DNA of 64,000 nucleotides from Narthecium ossifragum. Taxonomy: Eukaryota > Streptophyta > Magnoliopsida > Dioscoreales > Nartheciaceae. Within the stretch, counting starts at the first letter, position 1; every line of letters begins with the position of its first letter. The notes below the pieces were generated by a model. That model saw nothing but the letters and a program-made list of their open reading frames with translations. It did no database searches and was not told the origin of the DNA. Of this stretch, positions 21,424 to 33,360 are shown one piece after another. A program made the position numbers and the translations under genes. The DNA is taken from NCBI GenBank assembly GCA_963920575.1, contig OY986965.1, positions 9,748,290-9,812,289 on the forward strand. Direction: 5' to 3'.

Positions 21424-23483
21424 TCCCTGATTCCACTTGAAATACTTTTTCTTCTTCCCCTCGTTTCCTGCCCTTCCCTCAATCTCTCTGTCATCAATGG
21501 TTTGCTTATTAGCAGCTGCAATGGCAGTCCTTCATATAGGATCAGCAGTTTAAATTTCACAAAAATTTATTCAGGAGAAATTTTTACCTCATGAGAACTC
21601 CAGAAATTGCTGCCACATTAGCAGTGTACTGTACATTATGCAGATTTGTTGCACATTTGATTGCTCAAAGTACTTTGCTTGATCCTGAATTCGTCGGAAA
21701 TTAATGAAGAGTGAGTTTTACGTAAAAGTTGCCCCCCTGAGCATTATTTCTTTTTTGGAGTTTGCTCGAATTTGAGTTTGACATCAATGCCTAACCTTGT
21801 GTACTTTGTTGTCAGCTTGAGGGATGGCATGATGGTGGTGAAATACTTGCCATGCATGTTGATGCCAAACTTATTTCAAAAAACAGCGTTTTGAGATTCC
21901 TACATCAGATGTCTGGTTGTTCTACTGTTGCATATCGGAATGGCAGCATTCAATAGCTACAGGACAAAAAAAAGAGGAACATTGGTTTTCCCTCCTTGAG
22001 ATGTGCTTTCTTAATAAATGTTTGTTCGTATCGGTGTAAAAAAAGGTATATGTTAATTAATCGAAGATGCTTGAAACGTCTAAACAAATTACATGACTTG
22101 CTTTGCGTAGTGATCTGAGTTCCACTTGATGCTTCAGGAGTTCCTAGAACTGGTACGAACTGAGTAGGACTTGCCCAGCTTTCACATATGCTCGAAAGTA
22201 CCTTGCACCCGAGAGGGCTACTCGCATAAAACAACTGCGGCATGTCATGGCCATTGTTAGCTAGTCAAGAGCTATACTAAGTATGCAATTTACAGGGTAT
22301 GTCTTGTCTCTACGGTCCATTTTCTAAGTTTGCTTTAGAGCACATAACTTGATTCGAGTCTCGTGACTAATCTTTTCAGTAGCATAGCACATAACTTGTT
22401 TTACTGTTTTCGTTAAAAAGCATTTACGAGTAAAAGTGCTTATGATTTTAACGCTCTTTTATCTCATTCATGTTAGGGTTTTTTTGGACCAGAATTGTTG
22501 GTCGAGCAATTTAAACAGGAATTCTGCAGATTGTACGGAACCCATTCTCAAAGCTACTGTCATAATGGGCCCAAAACTATATTGAAAGGAAGAAGCTGCA
22601 ATGAATTAGAGCAGTCTAATTATGTAATGATACTTGGAATCAACTGAAGTATATATAGTCCTAAGTTCAACAGACATATCCTTCCCATCAAGTACAGTGC
22701 TATTTGTCACAATACAGACCTGTGAGAGCATTCCAAACAGCTTCACTTTTCTAATTAATGTGATTTTATGTCATTCTTTGATGTAAGGGAATCATTTTGT
22801 CTGAATTTCTGCATCCGTATTAGTGTATTTTTTGTATTCTTAAAAAAGAATATTCATGGTATCCGATCTGCTCTCACCGCCCATGCTGTTGCTACTCAGG
22901 TTTACCGTTCTTTCTATTAAACAGCTCCTTCGTCTACCGCATTTTGTGTTTCCCGTATTCAAATTCTGTTTGCTTAATCAATAAATTTTCTATATTGATT
23001 CCCAACTCCAGTAACCAGCAAACTCCAGTAAAATGTGAGTGGAGGAGGACATTGGTGTCGAAGTGAATCTATTGCACGCTTTCTCTTGGCGCCGGTATCG
23101 ATTTGATCTCTATCACATTTGAATGAAAAAGTATAGACGACCCTAGATAGATAGATCGGGGAAGGAATGACTAGAGGAGAGGTGCATTAATGTGATGTCG
23201 CTGAAGAGAGAGAAGGTATAATAATATTATTTTAAAATATAGAGAACACGTTTTCATTTCCTATATTTAGGGAATGTAATTGATTTTAGGGAATCATATA
23301 CAAAATAAGTATAGAGATAAGGAATCTCTTGAGTAATGTTTTCTAGTCAAGTTCTCTAAATTTAGGGATATGGAATAGCTAGGGAACATGTTGGGAGTGC
23401 TTTCAATCCACGTACTGCCACGTGCCTCTCTCTCCTAACAAAAAAGAAAAGGATTTTGAAGTTGGGTGTGAATGATATACTAT
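21424..23483. other. 3' flank of the PPR gene; no gene recognised
   Basis: The first few hundred bases are probably the PPR 3' UTR. The rest is AT-rich with no ORF showing homology. A segment at about 23220-23400 has repeated words such as TTTAGGGAAT, GGGATATGGAATAG and GGGAAT, which may be an old small element. I see no clear terminal inverted repeats. Confidence 0.4.
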
Positions 23484-24837
23484 TATTAGCCAGAAATATA
23501 ATAATGTCTTAAAGTCATTTGGGTGATTGACAAGATCAATGATAATTTTGTAAATATTGTCATTAAATGGTCTTCATCTTCAGCTATAATAGCTGAAGTA
23601 TTTTGATCATAACTTTTACATCAAATATCTAAATTTACCGATTCTTAAACCATTGAAAAGAGGACGAAAATATTTACAACTTTCATGTAAACGGGATTTT
23701 CAGATTTCATCGTTTAGTGTGTCAAACTGGCAGCCAAAGTATTCAGTGGTAAAATGGTAAATAATGACCAAATTTTTAAATATCATTGTACAAAGAATGG
23801 CCGATTTTATCGACCAAATTCCAATCGGTCACGTCCAATCGACCATATTTTGGCCGATTATTTTAATAATTGTCATCATCGTGGTCTGACTATTTCGGTC
23901 ATAACTTTATCATACAATATCCAAATGAGTTGATTTTTAGACCGATGGAAAGGGAATTCGAGGAACTACAAGTTTCATGTTTAGAGTTTTGCCAAATTCC
24001 AAGGTTATCATCGGCCAAATTGCAGTGGAAGACAAGACGCTCTATTTGATGGCAGTTTCCTAAATAACTGAAGATGTCGACCAGTTATGCAATTCTGACG
24101 GTTTCAAATTCAATTTTTACAGTTTCAGAGCAGTTCCAAGATAGTTATAGAGCAGTTCAGAGCAGTTCTAAGATAGTTCCATAACAATTCAAACGGTTCC
24201 AAAGTGGTTACATCAGAAACTATAAAAGACAAGAAGATGAAGAAGTACACTCTCCCGAAATCAAGAGCAAACCAGCTTTTTATCTTTATTTTCAATTTAG
24301 CCTTTTATATTTATTATCAACGTAGCTTTATTTATTTTAATGTATTTTTAAATTCATGTAATGAAGTTTTCATTCATAGGAGTAGTTGTAATAAAGCTTT
24401 CTTTTAGAGGAGTAGTTCTATCACGCAAGGAGTAGTTCTAATATAGTTAATGACCCATATTTCCGATCGTCCATTTCTCATCTTTCATTTCCCACTATCT
24501 TTATCTCCCATCTGTCACTTTCTCATCGTCCATTTTTCATGATTTCTCATCATTCATTTTGTCATCACTTCTCATCTTTCATTTTCCTCTATCTTTAGTT
24601 CTCATCCACTTTTCCGCAGTTTTAACACCTCTACTCGAACTGTGTTCGAAGGAGTTGAACCTTAACATGTCCCTGATTTTGACATTTTGAATAGTTTGAC
24701 TATTGCCGGTCAACGACAAGATTTCATCGTCAGCATTTTTTGACACACCCGGTGGAACACTATGTTGAAGCTTTGAGCAAAAAAAAAATGATGTTCAACG
24801 CTGATCAACGATGTGAACGTGATGATCAACAATGATC

Positions 24838-24872
24838 AAGAAGAAGAAGAAGAAGAAGAAGAAGAAGAAGAA
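24838..24872. repeat. (AAG)n microsatellite
   Basis: About eleven GAA triplets in a row within the interior of the small LTR element. Confidence 0.95.
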
Positions 24873-24975
24873 GCAATCAACAACAATGGCTCTTAATGAG
24901 ATTAACTGATATTGGCGGACATGATGCATTGAAAAAGTGCATGGCAGATTGTTGTTCAATTGGTATAAATGTTAA

Positions 24976-25586
24976 TTTGGAAGGATCGGAATGCAGTTGT
25001 GTTTGAAGGACGTGGAGATACTATGAGGGGTATTGCTTGTCGGGTGAGGAGGTTGGCCGCGGAATTTCTCTTGAGTAGAGCAGCACAACAAATCAACCGA
25101 CAAAGGGCTGATCGTTTTGAGCCATTCTTGCAAGTGGATGCGTCGATTACTGATGGAGGAGCGGCGATTGGTGTAGTAGGCTGCCAACCCAAGGACGGTA
25201 CAGTGAATCCAGAAACAGGGGAGGAAGCGGTATGGGCTATTGGAACTCCTGTAAATGCTTCTTCGGCCCTTCATGGTGAGATGCTTGCTGTTTATCATGG
25301 GTTAAATTGGGCCAAGAGGAAAGGGTGGAATCACATAGTCATGGAGTCTGATTCTAGCTTGGTTGTGGATATTCTTAAGGGCGTTGCAGTGTGGCCTACC
25401 TCTGTGGAACATGTGTTAAGAGATATTTGGAGGGAGGCTTTGGACTTTGATTATGTTCTGTTTGTGCATATCCCAAGAATGGAAAATTGTAAAGCCGATG
25501 GTGTAGCCCGTTGGTGTCGTCACTCACAAGTGCCGCTGTACTGGGCCTTGGAGGATGGCATCACTGACTTGGATCGATTTATGTAA
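24976..25586 (+). pseudogene. LINE ORF2 C-terminus, RNase H domain
   Basis: The uninterrupted frame encodes IWKDRNAVVFEG (end of the zf-RVT region) and then an RNase H fold. It starts FLQVDASITDGGAAIGVV, with the catalytic Asp in VDAS, continues ALHGEMLAVYHGLNWAKRKG (catalytic Glu in GE), HIVMESDSSLVVDILKG (Asp in ESDS) and ENCKADGVARWCR (Asp in KAD), so the four acidic positions are retained. The frame is open to a stop at 25586. The ATG at 24969 lies in the target-site duplication, so it is not a native start. The reverse transcriptase is absent, so this is a fragment. Confidence 0.85.
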
Positions 25587-25629
25587 GAGGTCTTAGCCTT
25601 CATGGCTCATCTAATCAAACAAAAAAAAA
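24976..25629 (+). mobile_element. 5'-truncated LINE with 16-bp TSD
   Basis: The flanks TTGGTATAAATGTTAA (24960-24975) and TTAGTATAAATGTTAA (25630-25645) are a 16-bp target-site duplication with one mismatch. The insert starts inside ORF2 (IWKDRNAVVFEG), carries the RNase H domain and a short 3' UTR with TTAGCCTTCATGGCTCAT, and ends in an A-rich tail at 25619-25629. This is typical target-primed reverse transcription with early termination, and the low divergence of the duplication suggests a fairly recent insertion. Confidence 0.9.
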
Positions 25630-26991
25630 TTAGTATAAATGTTAAATACGATCAATAATATGATCATATTGTTAAAAGTAACATGTATAGCTTGGCCAAT
25701 CAATGTTGAGCATGCATGGCCGATTGATGTTGGTTAAAAAAATTGAAATGACATGCATTTATGGCTGACCAAGCAACAAAATATGGTCGATGATCGTGGC
25801 CGATCATCACTTGTCATAAAACAAGTATACATATGGTCGGCCAACTTAGTCAAATAAAAATAGGTACTTGGGCAAATGGCCAACAAAATAGCTCAATTGG
25901 CCAACAGAATAAGATCTTCACAAAAATTTCTATTTTCATAAAGACCGGGAGGCAAAATGTTAGCCATAAATATAACGATGTCTTAGAGTCATTTGGGTGA
26001 TTGACAAGATCAATGGCAATTTCATAAATATTGTCATTAAATGGTCTTCATCTTTAGCTTTGACATAGCTAAAGTATTTTGACCATAAATTTTACATAAA
26101 ATATCCAAATTGGTCGATTCTTGAACTATTGAAAAGAGGACGAAAATACCAAGTATCTTATTATTGTTGTTTGATATAATAGATTGTTTGTATAGTGCCG
26201 TGGAGACTTGTAGGCCGTGGAGCCTATTTATTCGTTTTATCAAGACTATTGCTATGCATACCCTTTCGGCGAGTTGTAAACTACGCCCATACTTGTATCT
26301 TATTTGGCATACTATTGCATGCTCGTACTTCTGTATTTGTGTATGAATATTGTATGCAATTTTTCGCATTAGAAGCATAAAGGCTAGGACATGGGCGATG
26401 GGTTGACCGTCGATCCGAGGGCTCGGGCAGCTCGGATCTAGCCACAGGACCGAGGCTAGGTAGCAAGGTTCAAGGCAAGATTATTACTGTGATCATTGCT
26501 TTATTAAGGTAATTGTTTACCTTGTTACAGATCATAGTGTTGGAGGTTTAGAGGTCGTGCCGTTTCTTTTTGTGCCAAGTCTAAGGTGGTTTATTTACTG
26601 TTACGCCTTGGGGTGGCTTATTACCAGTCTTGGGGTTTGGGATGCACTAAAATTTCTGTTTGTTCTACCTTGATCACACTTCGAGAAGCACTCAGAGTCA
26701 GCATGATCCTCGTCATGGTTGTTTATTTTTCTGTTAATGTAGTTACTTACGCCTTGGGCTTGGCAGAGGGAGACGGCTTAGTTTTGTTTATATACATCTT
26801 TCGAGAATTATGTTAAATGCATAATTTCCTTATTCGAGAAGTTTCGATAATTTTGTATTAGTATATTTTGGTTTAATATTAGAGATTACAGTTTTGGCCT
26901 CGAATCGTTTGTTTAAATTAGATGGTTTTTTTTATTATAAATGCTCCACAAATAGATTGAATCGAATAGGAAGGGCGAGGGCGTGAGAACT

Positions 26992-27003
26992 TGGTATCTG
27001 AGC
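26992..27003 (+). other. Primer binding site (tRNA-iMet type)
   Basis: TGGTATCTGAGC has one mismatch to the initiator tRNA-Met complement and lies just after the LTR end (GGGCGTGAGA). Confidence 0.8.
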
Positions 27004-27190
27004 ATGCTGTAGGTCCTAGGGATAGGATTACGTTTGCGGTTAAGGTTTTGAGTATGGGTTGGTATTGTTCTAGGGTTAGAACATCCTCGCATGTTTGTTT
27101 GCGCTTGTGTGTGATGTGTTTTCACTTTATTGATTGATGCTTGTTTTGGTCTTTGACGAGTGGATTATCGTGTTTCTGGTGGTTGTGTAG

Positions 27191-27780
27191 GTGGCGAGGC
27201 AGCCTGACCGTTCTCCTAAAAGGGACCGATGCAGGTCACTCAATGAGCTCGTCGAATGAGCGCGTCGCCCGGCGGGCCTTAAATGCCGAGAGGCGTCAGC
27301 ACTGGACCTCTACACTAGTGCCAGAGGCAGGTTCTGTAGGTGGCAATGGGCAGGCGGAAGCTTCCTTCCGCACTAGGGAAGTTCTCCCTCCCGTTGCTGG
27401 GCTATCTTTATCGTCGGAGATTCTCGACTTTCGGCGGCTGCATCCGCCCAGGTTCAGCGGCCGGTGTGGGGATCCTGCAGCGGTGAATGAGTGGCTGGAG
27501 GAGGTCAATCGTGTGCTCGAACTCCTGTTTGGTGAGGATGACCCTCTCCTGGTCAAACTCACGGTGTTCCAGCTCAACAGGGACGCGTACTTTCCCTATA
27601 GTACCGTGGTCAGAGTTATGTGACATCTTTCTCGACGCATACTTTCCCTACAGTACACGGGTGGCCATGATCGAAGAGTACCTCACTCTCACATAGGGTG
27701 TTCTTTCAGTTCAACAGTTCGGTACTAGATTTACCCACCTGGCACGCTACACTGGACCAGTGGCAAGTAGTTTTCTTGTG
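27191..27780 (+). pseudogene. Del/Tekay gag N-terminal remnant
   Basis: Gag would start at 27191 directly after GGTTGTGTAG, but the ATG has become GTG. The readable frame gives LHPPRFSGRCGDPAAVNEWL and VLELLFGEDDPLLVKLTVF, then, after frameshifts, CDIFLDAYFPYSTRVAMIEE and RFTHLARYTGPVASS. These are the conserved early part of chromovirus gag. DAYFPYST occurs twice (around 27583 and 27637), so there is a local duplication or recombination scar. Stops and shifts make it non-functional, and the rest of gag and pol is deleted. Confidence 0.8.
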
Positions 27781-27899
27781 GTGGGCGTTGGTACCCCTAG
27801 CATGTAACTTTGTTGGTGCTGGTAGGCCTAGTTTGTTCTCTTTTTTCCGGTCCTATCCTTATTAAACTTCAGGATGAAATTCTTTTAAGGATGTTAGGT

Positions 27900-28700
27900 T
27901 GTGAGGATCCTGTAACCTGGCCCGACCGCATAGGTCGGCGGCCGTGCCCTATTGGCTTGTTTCCGTGTTGAGCATGATCTGTTTGATCGCATTGTTGGTT
28001 TTGAACGCCTAGGGTAATTTGGTAAATTTCACCTTGGCGGTCGGTTTCACACCCTCGTAGTGCACACACAACCCTATGAATGATATATGTGCTTGTTAGA
28101 ACCTTAGGTAAGCTTGGGATTGGAAGATCCGGGCTCGGGCGTGAGAGCTGGTTTTGGGACAACTGTCAGCCCTGGGACGATCGATCGGCCCAGGGACGAT
28201 CGATCGGTCGACCGATCGTTCAAGGGACGATCAATCGGATTCTATGTTGGCACAACTCTTCTGGAACACTGAACCGACGATCGATCGATCTTGGAGAGAC
28301 CGATCGGTCTCTGACTCTTTAAAAGCCCGTGAAGGCTTTGTTTTCTCTATTTTTTCTCTTCTCTTCACCAATTCTTAGATTTCTTGAGGGAGCTTGGGCC
28401 AAAGGCTTGAAGAGGTTTCCAGCAAAGAGATGAGTTGATCTAGACTTTCCCCACACGGATTAATCACGGATTAATCCTTAATTAGCGTAGAATGGTAGGA
28501 TTCTTCACCTCTAGTTAGTTTAAGTGTTCTTCTTTGATTGAATGCTTAATTGCTTGATTAATTTATGCTAGATGGTGCTCCTAGGTATGATTAATATCTG
28601 ATTGATGTTTGATTGGATTTTGGTGGGATTTAGATCGAATTTAAGTGAGTTTTCTTTGATTTGTTCCCGGTTTCTGCGGATGAGTCAAAAGCGGTTAATA
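27900..28700 (+). mobile_element. Del LTR 5' part with GATCGATCGG array
   Basis: The LTR starts TGTGAGGATCC. Palindromes of the ACGATCGATCGG type occur at about 28177, 28196, 28218 and 28275. They are followed at once by a TATA-like CTTTAAAAGCC near 28316 and a CTTCTCTTC leader. A degenerate GGT/ACC hairpin lies near 28493-28508. The conserved 3' block is absent, so the LTR is truncated. Confidence 0.65.
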
Positions 28701-28874
28701 TTATGTGGGAAGGGTGAGGCTATTACAGTGAGGCTCCCAACTATCTGACATAGCATCATGGTTAACTTATAACCATCCATCCTGCTATATATAAGAGATA
28801 ATGCACAAGAAAGGCTGGGGATACCTGCAATTCTGATAGATGATTTCCTTCTCCAACTTTTGGGTGATGCAGTA
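28701..28874. other. Short unassigned segment before the CACTA element
   Basis: No ORF or repeat is recognised here. It ends with GTA, which is repeated after the CACTA element at 45345-45347. Confidence 0.4.
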
Positions 28875-28894
28875 CACTACAACATAAATGCTCT

Positions 28895-29480
28895 ATACCA
28901 ATGGCCAGAAACGCTAGTATAGCCCTAAACTGACCGCTGGTATAGCCTATACCAGCGGTCCGCACGCGTTGCCACTAACGGCGTCGGTATAGGCTATGCC
29001 AGCGGTTTTGGCGGCCGCTGGTACGATAAAACCGACCGCCGGTATATATCCGTCTACACCAGCGGTCACGATGAACGCTGCTATTGAGTACAAACAAGCG
29101 CTAATATAGAGCCGTCATAAATGACAAAATGTAAGGTGAAAGGTGCTGGTATTGAAGGACATAAATGCTAGTATATGTCTCCTACGCCCGCGTTTATTGA
29201 AAACGTGGGTATATGTTGGCAATAAAGTGTATGGGCATAACCGCTGGTAAAACAAAATAATAAACGCTGGTATAGGTCACCAATTCCAGCGGCTTCAGAA
29301 ACGTTGGTATATGATGATGGAAAATCGTAGATTTTGAATGGCCAAAACCGCATGTATAGTAAAAAAAATCTGCTGCCATTGGCCCCCCTCTATTCCAGCT
29401 ATATTGAAAAACGTGGGTATAGGGTGGTTGAAAACATTGATTATAATTTGGGAAAAATGCTGGTAAAGCAATGAAATAAC
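28895..29480. repeat. CACTA left subterminal repeats
   Basis: Multiple direct and inverted copies of CCGCTGGTAT/ATACCAGCGG occur (28931-29050), grading into degraded AACG(C/T)TGGTAT words further in. In CACTA elements such repeats bind the TNP1/TNPA-type protein. Confidence 0.85.
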
Positions 29481-31338
29481 GTTGATTTTGCCCTTCTATT
29501 CCTTCGTTTTTATAGTTGTTGCTATAATATGAGCGAAAATGCTGGAATATAATAATAATAATAGTTTTATATTTATTTTATAGATCAAATATTATATAAA
29601 AACCTATGTGTGTGTGTGTGTGTGTGTGTGTACCTAATGAAGCAGAGGCAGGATGGTGACTTGATGTCGAGGAGCGCAGGTTAGGATCTGGACTTGATGA
29701 TTCAGGCACCTATACATCAAAATTAACAATCAAGTTACCAAATAATGACTGGTAAATATCAATTCATACGATCAATACTGCTCACAGTGAACGATGTCTT
29801 CAACTACTGCAAATTATATTAGAAGAATTATATATATTCCAAGTACTTATATGTGAACCAAAGATATAAAAATAGAAATCCAAGAAATTAACATTCTCTA
29901 AAACAAAGAGATCCTGAACTTAAACAGATCATATTTAATAGTTTCTGATGCTATTTGCTTTGTAATGTTCATAGGCATGACCGACCTCTGCATAACAACC
30001 AGATCATATCTAATACGAAGAGATCCAGATCTACCAGAAATTGCAAGTACCTTTACTCCTTACGTAACTGGATTTTGAGAGTATAAGAGCCAGAAACAGC
30101 ATACTCAAAACTCTAATGCAGAAAGGCCTACGAAGCATCTAAGAAGTTAAATAACGAAAGTTTGATATGCAAGAAAGTATCTTCCTGCAAATTTTTATAG
30201 ATGCCAGAAAATGAATAAACAACAAAAACTGTAGAGGATTGAAGTCATGGTTATCCCATCAAATAATTGTGAGACCACAAAGGATGCTTTGAGATATAGG
30301 GGGAAAAATAGAGGTTTCTCTTAGCCAATGTTTTTCTGATGTAGATTTCTTGAATTAACATAAAGTTTTTCCAGCCACTCAAGCAGCTGATTTTAAATTG
30401 CTTTCAAACATAAGATAAAGAATTTAATTGCACCTCTTAAGGTTTGAGCAAACTCTCAGGGAGCATGCTACTTCAAGAACATAACCATTTTGAGCAACTC
30501 ACTGGCATCGGATCATATATGAACTCATCATTCTTGGACTTGCAAAGTTGCAAATATCTCATTGATTCTTAAATGGCCGAAACGAAAAAAAAAAGAGAGA
30601 GTAAATAGAACGTCGCAATCTCCAAACACATCTAAAAGCTTCTAACAACCAATCAGAGAGATATGGCATGAATCTCACGATATCACTGATGACACTTCAA
30701 CACTTACAAAGAAAGAGAAGAGGCATTCATTCCAAAAACTATATAAGGGGGGAAATCAATGTGACAAAGTTAAATCTTACCCTTTTCAAAAAGAACTACC
30801 ATCATTAAAATGATGACATGCCTATCAAAGTTCCAAGCTTTTCGAATCAAGGATTTCCAGGAAGTTCACAAATGAAACATCATGTGGCCTATCATTGGCC
30901 ACAAAAGGTTCCAACAAATTTAAGGTCTACTACAATGAGCAACAAGCAATCATTGCTAGAATGATGTTAATCTCTAATAAAAATATACTTACTGAAGCTT
31001 ATACTATCCCTCTGCTCCATGACTATCTTAGTATGACACCAGGTGATTATGGTTTTCCCTATTTCTCGCATTGGAAACATAGCCGACTACAAGACCTAGT
31101 TCCAACTTCCAAATCATTCTTATTGCTATCATCTATTTAGCATTCACTTGCATTGGCTGAGTACCTATAGAGACTCAAACATCCAAGATTTAGAGAACTA
31201 TTTTCAGGGTAAAACATGTTACAGGCCATAGATAAAATTAAGCATTAGTTACTTGGCGAGGATTTTAGACAATTATGCCTTATTCTTCACAGTAGAAAGG
31301 CCATAATAGTACCGTATGACTGTTTACCCATGTCTTGC
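29481..31338. other. CACTA interior, mostly intron or spacer
   Basis: AT-rich sequence with a (TG)n run at about 29608-29631. A possible last exon of the TNP1-type gene lies on the minus strand at about 29627-29711 (VPESSSPDPNLRSSTSSHHP, preceded by an AG acceptor). The ORF at 30895-31140 on the plus strand shows no domain I know. I see no other element here. Confidence 0.45.
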
Positions 31339-31774
31339 TCAGTTTATGGTCAATGACATCATAAGGTCCAAATAAATTAATAACAATACCTGTGTTGATT
31401 GGAATGCAGTAAGAATGGTCTTGATTTGAGCTTCTAAGCCAGCTACTTTTTCAGCCATTTGCAAATCCCTTTCTCTTAGCTGCACTTCCCTTTCTTTTAG
31501 TTGAGCCTCAAGTGTTCCAACCTTTTCACGAAGGATCTCTACCTCATCATCTTGATTGGTTCCAACGTCAGAAGTCATCCTTAAGCCTTGTAATTGTCTT
31601 GGAACTGATGTGCTTTTTTGTGATGGAGTAGGACCTAGTCCAACACAACGAACACGACCATGTCGCTCTCATCCAAAAACCTCGGAGTAGACATCATCGT
31701 TGCTCCAACCAATATCATCCTCAGCCGAGATTGCAGTTTCCGGACACTGAGACATTCGCTCCTCTAGCTCCACC

Positions 31775-33360
31775 TGTCACACCCCGACCCAGATAACCCA
31801 TCCAAATCGAGGTGTGAGCCACCTAAACATGTTTACATCATCAGTTGGCGTACAAGTATACAACTGCTATGAATTTAAACAATTTAATCCTCAAATTCAT
31901 AAAAATTTCGGCAGAATCTCCTTTATAATTATGGCACAAGAAACCTGTACATTTCATAATATTATAATTTCAACTTGTACAATGGCCACATTATAAATAA
32001 CTAATTATTACATTTCTCAAATGTCTATATCAATAATATGACGACCTTTCTCAAATACAATTGAATTAATACCCATACAATTCTATTCTCGAATACATCA
32101 TGTTATACCTCGATTTATACATCAATTTGTACATCATTGATTAAAACTGTAAATTATATGTAGATGAACTCTTCAAAGCTCCAAGTCCTCGATCACCTCG
32201 ACATATCACACCATCTTCTAGAAGAACACCTGAAAGAAGGAACTGTATCGACCTGCATCACTGGGAAGAAAGGGAAAGGGTCGCCGGAAATCAAAGGCAG
32301 CATAGCCTGGCATCATCAGGAGGTAAGAGGGAAGAGTCGCTGGCAATAGGGCTTGACATCGCCGGGAAAAGATGGAGGAAAGAAGCTGGGATCAGGACAT
32401 CACATGAAGCTCCAAAAAAAGCATCGCTTAAAAAAAAGAGGAAAGAACCATCGGGAAACAACCAAGCCGGCAAACCAGGCATCGCCGGAAAACAGGGCAA
32501 CAACGTCGGAAACACGGGAAAACAAGGATGCCGGAAATAGAGCAAGCACCAAACCGGAATCAAGCAAATCGCAGTATCAAAGGCATTGCCGGAAAAAAAA
32601 AGCATGGAAACAGGGAAGAGATCCAAACATCTCACGCACACAAACATCCAATCCCGTTCCTATGATCCTAATCAAAGATTAGGGTAGGAGCCGTACCTCT
32701 GGATTGCTTCTCCCTCTTCTTCTTCTTCTTCTTCTCCGGCCGCAAGCACCGCCGGCGCACGCCTCAGACTCCTCCGGTCGCGGTTGAGCACCTCCGCTGG
32801 TTCCACTCCTCAGCCGTCGAGCACCATTGCCGTTGATGTCGTCCTCCTTGCCGCGGTCGCCGTCGCCAGACAGGATCCTCCTCCGGCCGCCGAACACCGA
32901 CGCCGCACTCTCCTCTCTTCTCCTTCCTCTCTCTTCTCTCTCGGCTGAGCCGCCACCCCTTATTTTCTCTCTTCACGCGACTTGAAACGGCTACAGTGCC
33001 CCAGATATTAGTGGGTTTAAACAGGTTTTTATATACTTATTTACTAAGTTGTCTCCTAACCGTCCGATCGATCAAACTAGATCCTGACCGTTCGATCAGC
33101 CAAACCTGATCTTGACCATTTGATCACTAGATCCTGCGATCCGGGGCATTCCTATGGGTTTAATCAAACACAAGTATCATTACAAGGCCGTGTGTGCTAC
33201 GCGTGTGTGGAACCAACTCCACAAGAGTAATTTACCAAATTACCCTCGGAGCCGCAACAATCAACGAGGATCACGAAGCAAGGCCAACTTTGCCCAAAGC
33301 CAACAGAACCAGACCCTCGACCCAAGCGATCGGACCGGGTTGGAGGTACTGGTCCCCACA
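31775..33360 (-). mobile_element. Solo LTR (B type) in the CACTA TNP1-type gene, TSD CCACC
   Basis: The minus-strand LTR starts TGTGGGGACCAGTACC (33360) and ends GGGTCGGGGTGTGACA (31775). Exact CCACC copies flank it (31770-31774 and 33361-33365). At 1,586 bp it is shorter than LTR B at 10581-13456 but has the same start motif. Coding sequence of the host gene continues on both sides (SEVFG side and TH-KKKDG side). A degenerate GGTA/TACC hairpin lies near 32683-32697. Confidence 0.9.

Larger units (their letters stand above)
23484..26150 (+). mobile_element. Non-autonomous LTR element, 3' LTR truncated
   Basis: Two direct copies share TAGTCATTTGGGTGATTGACAAG-like sequence, GTCATTAAATGGTCTTCATC and GAAAAGAGGACGAAAATA. 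One begins at about 23484 and the other at 25955. The second is preceded by a purine tract (GGGAGGCAAAA, 25944-25954) and starts TGTTAGCC, as expected for a 3' LTR. It is cut at about 26150. No gag or pol is visible between the copies. The interior has GGCCGATT/AATCGGCC words and a LINE insertion (24976-25629). I cannot fix the right edge of the 5' LTR. Confidence 0.55.
26150..28700 (+). mobile_element. Internally deleted Del/Tekay element
   Basis: In order there is a 5' LTR lacking its first part (about 26150-26988, with the conserved block at 26394-26438), a primer site, a gag beginning, then a jump to the 3' end of the internal region (GATGAAATTCTTTTAAGG near 27874), and a 3' LTR from 27900 that fades out near 28700. 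All of pol is missing. The 27770-27899 segment matches 4868-5012 of the other deleted element closely (GGGCGTTGG, GGTAGGCCTAGTT), confirming the same family. Confidence 0.75.

Noticed and set aside
32353..32682. Basic 109-codon ORF
   Set aside because: Inside a solo LTR inserted in the CACTA element; repeats of CCGGAAA words create it.
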